Shown piece after piece: positions 7,947-17,798 of a DNA stretch of 64,000 nt (positions within the stretch are counted from its first letter, which is position 1; every line of letters starts with the position of its first letter). The notes under the pieces were generated by a model, which had not been told where the DNA came from, made no database searches, and worked only from the letters and a program-made list of their open reading frames with translations. A program made the translations under genes and the position numbers. Source of the stretch: Afipia sp. 1NLS2 (GTDB taxonomy: Bacteria > Pseudomonadota > Alphaproteobacteria > Rhizobiales > Xanthobacteraceae); contig NZ_ADVZ01000003.1 of the NCBI RefSeq assembly GCF_000178995.1, positions 372,001-436,000 on the forward strand. Reading direction: 5' to 3'.

Positions 7947-8617
7947 CGATCACGCAACGCCACCCGCCGCGCGCCGGACAGGCCGAGCACGCCCTGGCTT
8001 TGCAATTGCGAGAAGGTGCGTGAGACGGTTTCAAGCGTCAGCCCGAGATAGTCGGCGATGTCGCGACGGGACATCGGCAGCGCCATCAGGCCGGTGACCG
8101 TAAGGCGACGGTCCATTTCCAGAAGAAAGGTCGCCACGCGCTCGGTCGCGGTCTTGCGGCCGAGCAGCAGCATGTGATCTTCGGCATGACGCAGGTGGTC
8201 GACCGTGAGCGTCCAGAGGCCGTGTGCGACCTGAACTTCGATCTCGGCCGCGACCTCGAGGTGATGGCGATTGACCGCGCGGACCTGGCTGTCGACGATG
8301 GCTTCGGCGGTCAGCCGGTACTCATCACCAGAATCCAGGCCGAATACGTCGCCGGCGAGGTGAAAGGCATCGATCTGGCGACGGCCGTCGGGCAGGAGCT
8401 TGTAGGTGCGGACTGCGCCGGAAATCACCTTGTAGATGTGGTCGGCGGGCTCGCCTTCGCCGTAGATTTCCTCGTCCTTGTGGTAGGAGAGGGAGGCTCC
8501 CACGACACCGGCGCTGCCGAGAATCGTGTCGAAGCGGTCGAGGCGTGGCGCCACGGTGGTGGCGGAGATTCGCCTGAAGGTACAAGCAGTAGGGGTGGCG
8601 GGCATCTCGGCGAGCAT
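7919..8617 (-). CDS. fixK: Crp/Fnr-family transcription regulator FixK
   Basis: A 232-residue regulator with an N-terminal cyclic-nucleotide-like beta-roll (about 30-130), a dimer helix and a C-terminal winged helix. The recognition region LPMSRRDIADYLGLTLETVSR TFSQL has the E..SR signature that reads TTGA half sites. No FNR-type N-terminal four-cysteine cluster is seen, so it should not sense oxygen through an iron-sulfur cluster; this matches FixK. I start at the ATG at 8617, because AGGAG abuts the ATG at 8623 but has 6-nt spacing to 8617. It lies downstream of fixL-fixJ and probably activates the fixN and nnrS promoters. Confidence 0.9.
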   Translation of the reverse strand: MLAEMPATPTACTFRRISATTVAPRLDRFDTILGSAGVVGASLSYHKDEEIYGEGEPADHIYKVISGAVRTYKLLPDGRRQIDAFHLAGDVFGLDSGDEYRLTAEAIVDSQVRAVNRHHLEVAAEIEVQVAHGLWTLTVDHLRHAEDHMLLLGRKTATERVATFLLEMDRRLTVTGLMALPMSRRDIADYLGLTLETVSRTFSQLQSQGVLGLSGARRVALRDRQCLLGMDA

Positions 8618-8682
8618 GGTCATCTCCTGTGAGGCGATGGCCTTTTGTCTCCGAAACGCGGATGCAGCGGTATTTCGCTCGG

Positions 8683-8694
8683 TCCCTTAAGGGA
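8683..8694. promoter_or_regulatory. 12-bp palindrome in the fixK leader
   Basis: TCCCTTAAGGGA is a perfect 12-bp palindrome about 65 bp upstream of the fixK start, in the 106-bp gap behind the receiver gene. It may be part of a FixJ or auto-regulatory site; I cannot assign a binding protein. Confidence 0.35.
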
Positions 8695-8723
8695 TTCACC
8701 GGAGGTGACAGGCGGATTTTCCT

Positions 8724-9119
8724 TCAGGAAGGGCGGGCCGGGGCGCTGTCCTGCATCGCCTGCCGGATATGGCCGATCAGGCTTTCCTCCAGATGAGGCT
8801 TGCGCAGCACATAATGGACTCCGGCCGCCAGCGCCTTCGCGGAGATGGCCTCGTCGGGGTCGCCGGTAATAAGGATCATCGGCACCCGCACGTTCTGGCT
8901 GTGGAGGCGGGAGACGAGATCGAGGCCGTTCATGCCGGGCATCTTGTAGTCGATGATGAAGCAGTCGGCATGGCGCGGCACGTCTGTCGCCAGTGCCGCG
9001 GAAGCCGTGCGGAACGTCAGGGTTTCAAATCCTTCGGCTTCCAGCAGAAAGCGCAGCGAGCCCAGAACATCCGGGTCGTCGTCGATGACATAGACGGTGC
9101 TTTTGCGCAGGGAGGACAT
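8724..9119 (-). CDS. Stand-alone response-regulator receiver domain
   Basis: A 131-residue protein made only of a CheY-like receiver: acidic pocket VIDDDPDV near residue 12-18, phospho-acceptor D57 in FIIDYKMPG, Thr in LITGD and the conserved Lys in LRKP. No output domain follows. Its place between fixJ and fixK suggests it may receive phosphate from FixL or tune the cascade, as single-receiver proteins do in other rhizobial systems; this is inference from position. Sequence style (VYVIDDDPDV) is of the FixJ class. Confidence 0.85.
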   Translation of the reverse strand: MSSLRKSTVYVIDDDPDVLGSLRFLLEAEGFETLTFRTASAALATDVPRHADCFIIDYKMPGMNGLDLVSRLHSQNVRVPMILITGDPDEAISAKALAAGVHYVLRKPHLEESLIGHIRQAMQDSAPARPS

Positions 9120-9191
9120 GCTTCAACCGGTCGACGCAGTGGCGCGTCTTTCGAGATTGGCTGCTGGGAGCCCTCACCGCATTGATTTGTC

Positions 9192-9809
9192 TCAATCCTT
9201 CAGGAGGCCGCCGCGGATGGCGAAGCGCACCAGTTCGGAGACGCTGGAAGCCTGCATCTTGGTCATGACGTTGGCACGATAGACTTCGATGGTGCGGGGG
9301 CTGATGTCATAATCTCGTGCGATCAGCTTGTTCGACAATCCCGCGATGAGGCCCTCCAGCACCTGCCGCTCGCGAGGGCTCAGGCTTGCGATTCGGGATG
9401 CGATATCGGCGGCCACCGCGTCGCCCTTGTGACGTTGCGCGGCGCCGCTGAGGGCGGTCGTGATGGTCCCGATCAGCCGGTCATCTTCGAACGGCTTTTC
9501 GATGAAATCGATGGCGCCGAGTTTCATCGCTTCGACCGCGAGCGGAATGTCGCCATGGCCGGTCATGATGATGATGGGCAACGATTTGTTGCTTTCGCGT
9601 AGGCGCCTCAGCAATTCGAGGCCGTCGAGATTCGGCATCCGCACATCGGAGACGATGCAGCCGTGCTCCAGCGTGGGCAGAGCTTCGAGAAAGCTCACCG
9701 CGGATTCGAACAGGCGCGCTTTCAGACCGGCGGCGCCGAGCAGGAAATCGAGCGAATCCCGCATCGCCGGATCGTCGTCGATGACATACACAAGTCCTTC
9801 AACCGGCAT
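9192..9809 (-). CDS. fixJ: Two-component response regulator FixJ
   Basis: A 205-residue NarL/FixJ-type regulator: receiver domain with D11-D13 pocket, phospho-acceptor D55 in IVSDVRMPN, Thr and Lys (FIEKPF) positions, then a LuxR-type helix-turn-helix near residues 140-200 (LSPRERQVLEGLIAGLSNK). Its start overlaps the end of fixL by 11 bp. Phosphorylated by FixL at low oxygen, it is expected to activate fixK. Confidence 0.95.
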   Translation of the reverse strand: MPVEGLVYVIDDDPAMRDSLDFLLGAAGLKARLFESAVSFLEALPTLEHGCIVSDVRMPNLDGLELLRRLRESNKSLPIIIMTGHGDIPLAVEAMKLGAIDFIEKPFEDDRLIGTITTALSGAAQRHKGDAVAADIASRIASLSPRERQVLEGLIAGLSNKLIARDYDISPRTIEVYRANVMTKMQASSVSELVRFAIRGGLLKD

Positions 9810-11322
9810 CGGTCAATCCTTCGCTTGGTGCGGCCGGCAGGGTGAAGCGGAAAGTCGCGCCGCCTGCCGGATTGTCTTCGGTCCACATCCGCCCGCCGTG
9901 AGCCTCGATGATCGTCCGGCTGATGGAAAGGCCGACCCCCATGCCGGTTATCTTGGTGGTGAAGAAGGTCTGGAACATTCTTGCCTGATGTTCCTTCGCG
10001 ATGCCATGGCCGGTGTCGGACACAGTTATTTCGATCATGTCGTTGGCGACGCGGGAACTGGTGACGATCATCGTGCGCTGCGTGGATTCGGTCATGGCGT
10101 CGAGCGCATTGCGGAACAGGTTGACGAGAACCTGCTGGATCTGGACCCGATCGACCAGAACGAAGTCGTGATCCGGCTCGAGATTGAAATGGAGCGACAC
10201 GCCCTGTTCGCGCGCACCCGTGAGGCCGAGCGCGCCGGCTTCCTCGATCAGTTTCGAGGCCTTTTCCACGCGTTTTTCGGATTCCCCGCGCGAGACGAAA
10301 TCGCGCAGGCGGCGAATGATCTGACCGGCACGAATGGCCTGTTCGGCGGCGCGATCCAGCGCGGATTCGATCTTTTGCCGGTTATCCTCGGTGTCGGAGG
10401 CCAGCAGGCGCCGCGAGCCTTTCATGTAATTGCTGATGGCGGCGAGCGGCTGGTTCAGTTCGTGCGCCAGCGCCGACGCCATTTCGCCCATAGCGGTAAG
10501 GCGCGAGACATGCACGAGTTCGGATTGCAGTTCCTGCATCCGGGCTTGCGTCTGTTGATACTCGGTGAGGTCACGCACGAAGCCGGTGAAATAAGGTTCG
10601 CCCTCGGTCTGCATCTCGCCGATCGACAGATGCATCGGAAAAATCGTGCCATCCTTGCGCTTGCCGGACACGATGCGGCCGATGCCGATGATGTGGCGCT
10701 CGCCGGTCGCGCGATAGCGCGCGAGATAACCGTCATGCCGGGCGCTGTCCGGGTTGGGCATCAGCATGCTGACGTTCTGCCCGATCGCCTCGCGCTCGGT
10801 ATAGCCGAACTGCCGGACGGCTGCCTTGCTGAAGAACTGCATGATGCCCCGGCCATCGATCACGATCATCGCGTCGGGGATGGTCTCGAGAATCGAGCGC
10901 AGATGGCCCTCGCGTATCCGCAGCGCCGCTTCTAGCTGTTTCTGTTCCTCGATATCGATGACGATGCCGCACATGTGTGCGGTGCCGTTCTGTTTGACGA
11001 CGGCGCTGCGGGTGCGCACCCAATGAGGCGTCCCGTGCGGCGAGAGGATGCGATACTGGATGTCGAAATGGCTGACATCCGCGATCGCGCGGTCGATCGC
11101 GCGTTTGGTGCGCTCGCGGTCTTCCGGTTCGATCAGTGACAGAAACCGCGTGTAGTCGAGGCTTTCATCGGCGGAAAGACCGAACAGCTTGCGCGTCGTC
11201 GGCGACAGCGCCAGCTTGCGGGTCGCAAGGTCGAGATCCCATGTGCCGATGCCGGAATCCTCCAGCCCGTGCTGGAGCAGATTGTCATCGAAGGAGTTTG
11301 CGGGCGGAATATGGTTTGGCAC
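9799..11322 (-). CDS. fixL: Oxygen-sensing histidine kinase FixL
   Basis: A 507-residue soluble sensor kinase with two PAS domains (about 18-130 and 140-258), then HisKA and HATPase domains. The second PAS carries the heme signature. By alignment in my head to Bradyrhizobium FixL, H196 in ARHDGYLARYR is the proximal heme ligand, and H210 and R216 in HIIGIGR correspond to the distal-side regulatory residues. The phospho-acceptor is H287 in ALAHELNQPL; N and G boxes are present (NLFRNALDAM, GMGVGLSISR). No membrane spans, unlike the rhizobial membrane form. It is followed by fixJ with overlap. Confidence 0.95.
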   Translation of the reverse strand: MPNHIPPANSFDDNLLQHGLEDSGIGTWDLDLATRKLALSPTTRKLFGLSADESLDYTRFLSLIEPEDRERTKRAIDRAIADVSHFDIQYRILSPHGTPHWVRTRSAVVKQNGTAHMCGIVIDIEEQKQLEAALRIREGHLRSILETIPDAMIVIDGRGIMQFFSKAAVRQFGYTEREAIGQNVSMLMPNPDSARHDGYLARYRATGERHIIGIGRIVSGKRKDGTIFPMHLSIGEMQTEGEPYFTGFVRDLTEYQQTQARMQELQSELVHVSRLTAMGEMASALAHELNQPLAAISNYMKGSRRLLASDTEDNRQKIESALDRAAEQAIRAGQIIRRLRDFVSRGESEKRVEKASKLIEEAGALGLTGAREQGVSLHFNLEPDHDFVLVDRVQIQQVLVNLFRNALDAMTESTQRTMIVTSSRVANDMIEITVSDTGHGIAKEHQARMFQTFFTTKITGMGVGLSISRTIIEAHGGRMWTEDNPAGGATFRFTLPAAPSEGLTDAG

Positions 11323-11404
11323 GGCGATGCTGTCTCAAAGAGGCATTTCACCCTGATTTGGTTGCGGCGACAAGCAGCCCAAAAGACTACCTGATGGAGG
11401 CTTT

Positions 11405-11746
11405 TCAGGAGCCCTCGCCGGGTTTCTCGCTGAAATACGGCTCGAACTTGTCCTTCACGCCGTTCCATTTGTCGGCGTCTTCCGGAGGGGTCTTCTTGAA
11501 CGGAATATTCGGCCAGAGCGAGGCATATTTCTTGTTCTGCTCGAGCCATTTCGGCTCGGCTGCGGGGTCCGAATCCGGGAAGATCGCTTCAGCCGGGCAC
11601 TCTGGCACGCAGACGCCGCAATCGATGCATTCGTCGGGGTGGATGACAAGCATGTTCTCGCCTTCATAGAAGCAATCGACCGGACAGACCTCCACGCAGT
11701 CCATATATTTGCATTTGATGCAGTTGTCGGTGACGACGTGAGTCAT
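11405..11746 (-). CDS. fdxA: 7Fe ferredoxin (3Fe-4S/4Fe-4S)
   Basis: A 113-residue FdxA-type ferredoxin. [18 protein letters not shown] gives one cluster motif with the altered spacing typical of the 3Fe-4S site, and [12 protein letters not shown] gives the second. The C-terminal extension of about 50 residues is normal for this family. The ATG at 11746 has AAGGA 8 nt upstream. It stands 82 bp upstream of fixL on the same strand and may supply electrons in low-oxygen metabolism. Confidence 0.93.
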   Translation of the reverse strand: MTHVVTDNCIKCKYMDCVEVCPVDCFYEGENMLVIHPDECIDCGVCVPECPAEAIFPDSDPAAEPKWLEQNKKYASLWPNIPFKKTPPEDADKWNGVKDKFEPYFSEKPGEGS

Positions 11747-11938
11747 CGGGTATCCTTCTAGCCGGCGCGTATGTAGTTTCAGAACGGGTCTGCGCGCGAG
11801 CATGCATATAAGATTCATTTCATATGTATATTATAGGCAAACTCACAAGCCTTGTTAACAGGAAATCTCTGCAGAAACCGCAGGAAGCGACGCTCCGGCG
11901 GGCCGTTTTTTTGAGGGCCACCTTTCAGGGAACTGCTT

Positions 11939-13093
11939 CTAGGGCGTGTTTATTCGTGCGTCATACTGTTGAGAGATCGAGTCGAGGTGCTTCTCATAAG
12001 AGAAGGTCTGGCGTGTCTGGATGCAATTGGATGCAAGCCGTTGGCGGACGTCGGGCTGAAGGATTGTGTTGATAGCTGAGATGAGCTCAGAAACCTGTTC
12101 AGGGTTTTCGATCACCAGCGCGTCATGGTTGTGAGTGAGAAGCTCGCTCACGCCGCATTGCCGGCTCACGATGGGTGGCACGCCCATCGCGACGGATTCG
12201 GCGGGGACCAATCCGAATGGATCAAAGAGCGAGGGAAAAAGAACGACATCCGCTGCCGCATAAAACGGGTAGGGATCGCGAACGCCTCCCGCGAAAATCA
12301 CATTCCCGGATATGCCGAGCGTGTCCGCGAGGCGCTGGTATGGTTCGGGCTTGTCGTTTCCGACAACGATCAGCCTGAGCGCCGGATGACGAACCTCGGC
12401 CATGGCTTTCAGCGAGACGGCGAGGCCCTTGCGTTCGAAATCCTGAGCGATGAACAACGCAACCGTCTGATCGGGCGTTATGCCGAATTTTTCTCTGAGA
12501 ATGGCGCCAGCCGCGGGATCGCGGTTTTTATCATAACGATCCAGATCGACGGCGTTGTAAATAACCGGAAGACGGATGCGGCCAGGTTCGATGGCGGACG
12601 CGACTTTCGCTTTCATGGCCTCGCTGAGGCAAATGATTGTCGGCGGTGAAGGCAATGCGAGCAGATCGCGCTCAATGCGCGCATAGAGCTGTCGCTTGCT
12701 GTTCAGCTGGTTGCCGATGCGCGCCAGAAACCGGCTCAGGCCCTGCCGGCGCTTGTTGTTGCCGTTGATCGCTTCGATCGCCAGTCCGGCATGAGGCTGA
12801 TAAATATCGCAGCGCCGGACTGGAAGCATGGCGTGAACGATATCGAATTGGCCGTGAGCGATGTGTTCGTCCACCGCATCGATAAATTCGAGATATTGCG
12901 CGGCCTTTGTCCTGCGGGGCTTCCCGATCTGGATGTAATTGGGGCCGGTCGAGCGGTTATTCCCGAGTGGCGTGTAATGGAGGACGGAAACGTCGTTGCC
13001 GCGCCCGATGAGTGCTTCCGCCAATTCGAGTGTGTAGCCCTCCGCCCCGCCCCGTGCAGGGTCAGCACTGTATGTAATGAGGGCTATCTTCAT
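11939..13093 (-). CDS. Family 4 glycosyltransferase (WaaG/RfaG-like)
   Basis: A 384-residue GT-B glycosyltransferase. The N-terminal domain opens MKIALITYSADPARGGAEGY, and the C-terminal nucleotide-sugar domain contains LFIAQDFERKGL and the ExxxxxxxE region in SLFDPFGLVPAESVAMG. The stretch around residues 130-155 (QLNSKRQLYARIERDLL) resembles WaaG enzymes that add hexose to the LPS core. The frame extends 12 codons further upstream, but the ATG at 13093 gives the normal family start. Acceptor and donor cannot be told from sequence. Confidence 0.82.
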   Translation of the reverse strand: MKIALITYSADPARGGAEGYTLELAEALIGRGNDVSVLHYTPLGNNRSTGPNYIQIGKPRRTKAAQYLEFIDAVDEHIAHGQFDIVHAMLPVRRCDIYQPHAGLAIEAINGNNKRRQGLSRFLARIGNQLNSKRQLYARIERDLLALPSPPTIICLSEAMKAKVASAIEPGRIRLPVIYNAVDLDRYDKNRDPAAGAILREKFGITPDQTVALFIAQDFERKGLAVSLKAMAEVRHPALRLIVVGNDKPEPYQRLADTLGISGNVIFAGGVRDPYPFYAAADVVLFPSLFDPFGLVPAESVAMGVPPIVSRQCGVSELLTHNHDALVIENPEQVSELISAINTILQPDVRQRLASNCIQTRQTFSYEKHLDSISQQYDARINTP

Positions 13094-13241
13094 GAACGAT
13101 GGGCGCCGTTCTGGATCAATTGGACTCAAGAATGCTTCCGGGGGCGGATTGACCCGGTAGCTTTAGCTTGTGAGCGGCCTTTTTCAAAGCTATGGGAGAC
13201 CGGTAATCATAGTGGAAGCCCGTTCATTGACACAACGACTG

Positions 13242-14216
13242 ATGCGGATCGGCACGCGCAAGAGCGTGATGGCGCTGGCGCAGACTAACGAAATCGCGCG
13301 CCAGTTGACGGCGGCTGACCCCAGCCTTGCGGTGGAGATCGTCAAGTTCGAGACCATGGGCGATCAGGATCAGACCGGCAAGCTGCTCGATCTCGGCGGC
13401 AAGGGCGGGGCGTTTGTCGCGCAGATCCGCGATGCCGTTCGCGAAGGCCGCCTGGAGGCGGCGATGCATTCGCTCAAGGACATGCCCGGCAACGAAGACA
13501 CGCCCGGCCTCGTGATCGGCGCGATGCTCTTGCGCGATCCGCCGACCGATGCGCTGGTGGTGCGGAACGGCGTGACGCTCGATGAACTGCGGCGTTCGCG
13601 CGGCAAGGGATTCAAGATCGGCACCAATGCGGTGCGCCGCGCCGCCTATGTGCGCCGTCTGTTTCCGGAAGCCGAAATCATTCATTTTCGTGGCGCCGCC
13701 GATACGCGCATCCGCAAGCTCGACGGGCGCGAGATGCAGCGTCTGCCGGACGGCGGCGAGGTCGGGCCTGCCGATGCGCTGGTGATGGCGCGCGCGGGGC
13801 TTGAGCGTGTCGGTTTCGCCGACCGTATCGTTCACCAATTCTCCCCGGACGAGATGCTGCCCGCCGTCGGGCAGGGCATCGTGGCGGTGGAATGCGCGGC
13901 GGCTGATTGGCAGACGCTTGCCCGTCTGGCGGGCATCGATAATGCCGTCTCGCGCCAGTGCGGAGAGGCGGAGCGCGAAGTGTTATGGGTGCTGAACGGC
14001 CATTGCAACTCGCCGATCGCGGGCTACGCGACGCTCGACGGCGGCGAGATTTCATTGAAGGCGGCTGTTCTTGATGAGGCCAACCATCACTTCATCGAAG
14101 TCACGCGGCGCGGGCCTGTCGGACGGCCCCGCGAACTGGGGCGCGCGGTGGCGTTCGATCTGCTCGAGAAGGGCGCGGCGGATGTGATCGCACGCACCCG
14201 GCCGTTGTCGCATTAG
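13242..14216 (+). CDS. hemC: Hydroxymethylbilane synthase (porphobilinogen deaminase)
   Basis: A 324-residue enzyme joining four porphobilinogens to hydroxymethylbilane in heme synthesis. Family marks are [14 protein letters not shown] at the start, HSLKDMPG near 85-92, the Arg-rich substrate region [16 protein letters not shown] and the cofactor-binding cysteine in [13 protein letters not shown] use the ATG at 13242; in-frame GTG at 13212 and an upstream frame from 13170 are also open, and none has a clear Shine-Dalgarno. It runs tail to tail with hemE and their stops share TTAG. Confidence 0.95.
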   Translation: MRIGTRKSVMALAQTNEIARQLTAADPSLAVEIVKFETMGDQDQTGKLLDLGGKGGAFVAQIRDAVREGRLEAAMHSLKDMPGNEDTPGLVIGAMLLRDPPTDALVVRNGVTLDELRRSRGKGFKIGTNAVRRAAYVRRLFPEAEIIHFRGAADTRIRKLDGREMQRLPDGGEVGPADALVMARAGLERVGFADRIVHQFSPDEMLPAVGQGIVAVECAAADWQTLARLAGIDNAVSRQCGEAEREVLWVLNGHCNSPIAGYATLDGGEISLKAAVLDEANHHFIEVTRRGPVGRPRELGRAVAFDLLEKGAADVIARTRPLSH

Positions 14217-15259
14217 CCCTTGTAGGCCCGCACCCGCGCGATCATACGCTCGACATGCGCGATCGGCGTGTTCGGCTGGATGCCGTGGCCGAGATTAAAG
14301 ATCAGCCGGCCGCCCGCGTAATTCGCAAGTACGTCATCGACGGCTTTATCGAGCGCGTCGCCGCCCGCGATCAGCGCCAGCGGGTCGAGATTGCCCTGTA
14401 GGGCGACGCGGCTCTGCACATATTCGCGCATGAATGACGGCTCGCTGGCCCAGTCGATGCTGACGGCATCGACGCCGGTGCGGGTGACATAGGCGGGCAG
14501 CATGGCGCCTGCGCCGCGCGGAAAACCGATGATCTTCGCACCCGGCACCTTGGCGCGGACGCCTTCCACGATGCGCCGCGTCGGCTCGATCGACCAGCGG
14601 GTGAATTCGGCGGGCGGCAGCACGCCGGCCCAGGTATCGAAAATCTGCAGCACCTCCGCGCCGGCCGCGAGCTGGCCGAGCAGATAGCGGATCGAGGTCT
14701 CGACGATGGCGTCGATGATCTTCGCGAACGCCTTCGGGTCGCGATAGGCGAGGAGCCGCGCTGGAGCCTGATCGGGCGTGCCGTGGCCTGCGACCATGTA
14801 GGTCGCGACTGTCCATGGCGCGCCACAAAAGCCGATCAGCGCGACGTTCGGCGCGAGTTCGCTGCGGACGCGGCGCAGGGCCTCGTACACCGGTTCGAAG
14901 GTCGCGAAATTCGCGGAGAATTTCTCCGCCGCGATTTTTTCAGGAGTATCGAGCGGATCGAGCCGGGGACCCTCGCCAACTTCAAAGCGGACATCGCGGC
15001 CCAGCGCATGGGGCACCACCAGAATGTCGGAGAAGATGATCGCGGCATCGAAGCCGAAGCGGCGGATCGGCTGCAGGGTCACTTCGGCGGCAAGCTCGGG
15101 ATTGTAGACGAGATCAAGGAAGCCGCCCGCCTTCTCCCGCACGGCCCGGTATTCCGGCAAGTAGCGCCCGGCCTGGCGCATCATCCAGATGGGAGGAACG
15201 GTTTGCCGCTGGCCCGAAAGAACGTCGATGAACGGCTTGGCGGAAGAATCCCGGGTCAA
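14213..15259 (-). CDS. hemE: Uroporphyrinogen decarboxylase
   Basis: A 348-residue enzyme converting uroporphyrinogen III to coproporphyrinogen III. The signature [17 protein letters not shown] lies near residues 22-38, with [17 protein letters not shown] and FNLGHGI further on; all are typical. The start is TTG at 15259 with AGAGGA about 7 nt upstream; the next Met is too far inside. It converges with hemC over 4 bp, pairing two heme steps beside the FixL/cbb3 heme proteins. The 250 bp upstream (15260-15509) shows no gene. Confidence 0.95.
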   Translation of the reverse strand: MTRDSSAKPFIDVLSGQRQTVPPIWMMRQAGRYLPEYRAVREKAGGFLDLVYNPELAAEVTLQPIRRFGFDAAIIFSDILVVPHALGRDVRFEVGEGPRLDPLDTPEKIAAEKFSANFATFEPVYEALRRVRSELAPNVALIGFCGAPWTVATYMVAGHGTPDQAPARLLAYRDPKAFAKIIDAIVETSIRYLLGQLAAGAEVLQIFDTWAGVLPPAEFTRWSIEPTRRIVEGVRAKVPGAKIIGFPRGAGAMLPAYVTRTGVDAVSIDWASEPSFMREYVQSRVALQGNLDPLALIAGGDALDKAVDDVLANYAGGRLIFNLGHGIQPNTPIAHVERMIARVRAYKG

Positions 15260-15509
15260 ACGTCAATCCTCTTAACTGCGCGTTGGTAAGCGCGCCCCTG
15301 ATACACCGCGCAGGCGGCCAAAGCCATGGCGAGACAGTCGCGCAGGGATGCGGGGTGGTGCGGAAAAGGAAGGAGAGGAAAGTCGGGGCGCTTCGTTGTG
15401 ATGCGGTGCTCCAGTGCCGGTTCCATACGGTAGAATTCCTATTAATATACACGTTATGATTGTTTAAAGAAATCATCGGCAGGCTGCCCAAAACCAGAAG
15501 GGTGGAACG

Positions 15510-16991
15510 ATGGCACTGTTCAATGTGAATCAGGAATTGCGCTCCAAGATCGATGCGGTGGGCCGGTCGCAGGCTGTTATCGAATTCAATCTCGACGGCA
15601 CGATCATCACGGCCAACGAAAACTTTCTCGGTGCGCTCGGCTATCGGCTCGATGAGGTGCAGGGCAAACATCACGGCATGTTCGTGCCCGAGGCGGAGCG
15701 CAGCAGCGCCGAATACCGCGAATTCTGGAACAGGCTGCGCGCGGGCGAATTCCAGGCGCGCGAGTTCAAGCGCGTCGCGAAGGACGGGCATCCGATCTGG
15801 ATTCAGGCCTCCTATAACCCGTTGTTCGACCGCAGGGGCAAACCTTACAAAATCATCAAGTTTGCCTTCGACATCACGCAGCAGAAAATACGCAGCGCCG
15901 ATTACGAAGGACAGATCAATGCAATTCACAAATCGCAGGCCGTCATCGAATTCGATCTCGATGGCAAGGTTCTGACCGCCAACGAGAACTTTCTGGCGGC
16001 GCTTGGCTATGCGCTGGAAGACATTCGCGGCCAGCATCACGGCATGTTCGTCGATGCGGCCTATCGCGGCAGCCCCGAATATCGTGATTTCTGGAGCGCG
16101 CTGCGGCGCGGAGAGTATCAGGCCGGTGAGTTCAAGCGCGTCGGCAAGGGTGGCCGCGTGGTCTGGATTCAGGCGTCGTACAATCCGATCTATGGTGCAG
16201 GCGGCGAATTGATGAAGGTGGTGAAATTCGCAACCGACGTGACTGCGCAGGTCGAGGATCGGATTCGCCGTGGTGAAATCCAGACCTCCATCGACGGCGA
16301 TCTGGATCTGATTACGGGGGCCGTCACCGATACCACGGGGCGGATCACCTCCGTGGTCGGAGCCTCGACGCAAACATCGTCGAACATGCAGGCGGTGGCG
16401 TCCGGTGCCGAAGAACTCGCGGCTTCGGTCGGCGAGATCAGCCGTCAGGCGGCGAATGCGCTCGACATCTCGATGCGCGCGGTGAAGCAGGCCAACGAGA
16501 CCAATGAAATCGTGTCGGGGTTGGCCGCTGCCGCGCAGAAGATCGGAGATGTGGTCAAGCTCATCAACAATATCGCGGATCAGACCAATCTTCTGGCGCT
16601 GAATGCGACGATCGAAGCCGCCCGCGCGGGTGAAGCGGGCAGGGGGTTTGCGGTGGTGGCTTCCGAGGTGAAGAGCCTTGCCGCGCAGACCGCGAAGGCG
16701 ACCGACGAGATCAGCGGCCAGATCGCCGAAGTGCAGAGCACCACGGCGAACGCGGTCACGGTGATCGAAAGCATTACCGAAACGATCTCGCAGGTGAACG
16801 AAATCTCCTCCGCAATTGCGGCGTCCGTCGAGGAACAGGCGTCTGTGACGCAGAGCATTTCGTCGAACATGCAGGTTGCCGCCAAGGGCGTGTCGGAGAT
16901 CGACAGCAGCATGAGGGAAATCGCCGAGGCGACCCGTTCCGTCGACGACGCCACGCGCAAGGTGAAGGAAGCGTCGCGCAAGCTGGCTTAA
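15510..16991 (+). CDS. Soluble chemoreceptor with two tandem PAS domains
   Basis: A 493-residue methyl-accepting chemotaxis protein without membrane spans. Two PAS-PAC units (about 15-125 and 137-247) are near copies: SQAVIEF, TANENFL, HHGMF, EFKRV and IWIQASYNP each occur twice, offset by about 122 residues. A signalling domain follows with the hairpin tip [20 protein letters not shown] near 365-385. Flavin or heme binding by the PAS pair is likely in this Aer-like cytoplasmic class but no cofactor residue is certain. A GGTGG Shine-Dalgarno precedes the ATG. It likely feeds the Che proteins encoded 6 kb away. Confidence 0.92.
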   Translation: MALFNVNQELRSKIDAVGRSQAVIEFNLDGTIITANENFLGALGYRLDEVQGKHHGMFVPEAERSSAEYREFWNRLRAGEFQAREFKRVAKDGHPIWIQASYNPLFDRRGKPYKIIKFAFDITQQKIRSADYEGQINAIHKSQAVIEFDLDGKVLTANENFLAALGYALEDIRGQHHGMFVDAAYRGSPEYRDFWSALRRGEYQAGEFKRVGKGGRVVWIQASYNPIYGAGGELMKVVKFATDVTAQVEDRIRRGEIQTSIDGDLDLITGAVTDTTGRITSVVGASTQTSSNMQAVASGAEELAASVGEISRQAANALDISMRAVKQANETNEIVSGLAAAAQKIGDVVKLINNIADQTNLLALNATIEAARAGEAGRGFAVVASEVKSLAAQTAKATDEISGQIAEVQSTTANAVTVIESITETISQVNEISSAIAASVEEQASVTQSISSNMQVAAKGVSEIDSSMREIAEATRSVDDATRKVKEASRKLA

Positions 16992-17001
16992 GGCGCGTGT
17001 C

Positions 17002-17796
17002 TTAGTGACGGTCCTGCAAAGGCGCCGCGACCTTTGCGCGGACATCCTTGAGGATCGCGGGCAAGAGCGGGCGGACCTGATCGACGCTCATGCCGGCCTT
17101 GACGCGCGGATCGTAGAGAATGTTCAGGAGATAGCGGTCGTAGGTGTCGAAGAAACCCATCGACACCGCATCGTTGAACATCGTCCACGGCACCGATCCG
17201 GTGTCGTTGATTGGCCCCAGCGATTGCAGCATTTCCTCATAGGCGCAGTCGAGGAAAACAAAATCGCCGCTGTCGACCGTCAGGATGACTTCGGCGTGTT
17301 CGATCTCGTACTTGTCGTTCTTGCGAAATCCCGAGAGGCATTGCGGGTCGAGCGATTTGCGAATCTTGCGGGCCGTCGTCGTGCCGTAGGATTTGCGGAT
17401 TGAACGGTCGAGATCGCGGTCGCGCACCAGTTGCACGATGAGATTGGCTTCCTCGCGGTTTGGCGTCACGGCGATGTCGAGATGATCGATGTGCTGGCCG
17501 ATATCCGCGGTCACGGCTTCGATCTGTTGATTGCGGTCCGGCCTGTTCACGCCGGTGATGAACACCCGCACCGGCTTCTGGAATTTGCGGATGCGGTCGA
17601 CCTTGCCCGCGAGCTGGTATTCCGCGCCGAAAGTCGTCTTCAGAAATCCGTCGACGATCTCGGCGTCGGTGAAATTCGTTTTCTGGTTATGCTGGTTTGC
17701 CGCGATGGAAGGGATGTCCGCGTCGGCCGCCAAGGCCCGGCTTGCAACGAAGGCCGTTGCGAGCATTGCGAGGCTGACGCGCACGCCCTGTTTCAT
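17002..17796 (-). CDS. DUF2927 domain secreted protein
   Basis: A 264-residue protein with an N-terminal signal peptide (MKQGVRVSLAMLATAFVASRALA, cleavage near residue 23). The body matches the DUF2927 pattern: TDAEIVDGFLKTTFGAEYQ, the central cysteine region DPQCLSGFRKN and the C-terminal LNILYDPRVKAGMS. The function is unknown. It starts 2 bp after the L,D-transpeptidase gene, so the two are co-transcribed, pointing to a periplasmic or cell-wall role. Confidence 0.8.
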   Translation of the reverse strand: MKQGVRVSLAMLATAFVASRALAADADIPSIAANQHNQKTNFTDAEIVDGFLKTTFGAEYQLAGKVDRIRKFQKPVRVFITGVNRPDRNQQIEAVTADIGQHIDHLDIAVTPNREEANLIVQLVRDRDLDRSIRKSYGTTTARKIRKSLDPQCLSGFRKNDKYEIEHAEVILTVDSGDFVFLDCAYEEMLQSLGPINDTGSVPWTMFNDAVSMGFFDTYDRYLLNILYDPRVKAGMSVDQVRPLLPAILKDVRAKVAAPLQDRH

Positions 17797-17798
17797 GC

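Noticed and set aside
15114-17045. 643-codon minus-strand open frame
   Set aside because: Opposite strand of the chemoreceptor gene and the hemE 5' end; its repeats mirror the duplicated PAS DNA and no family is seen.
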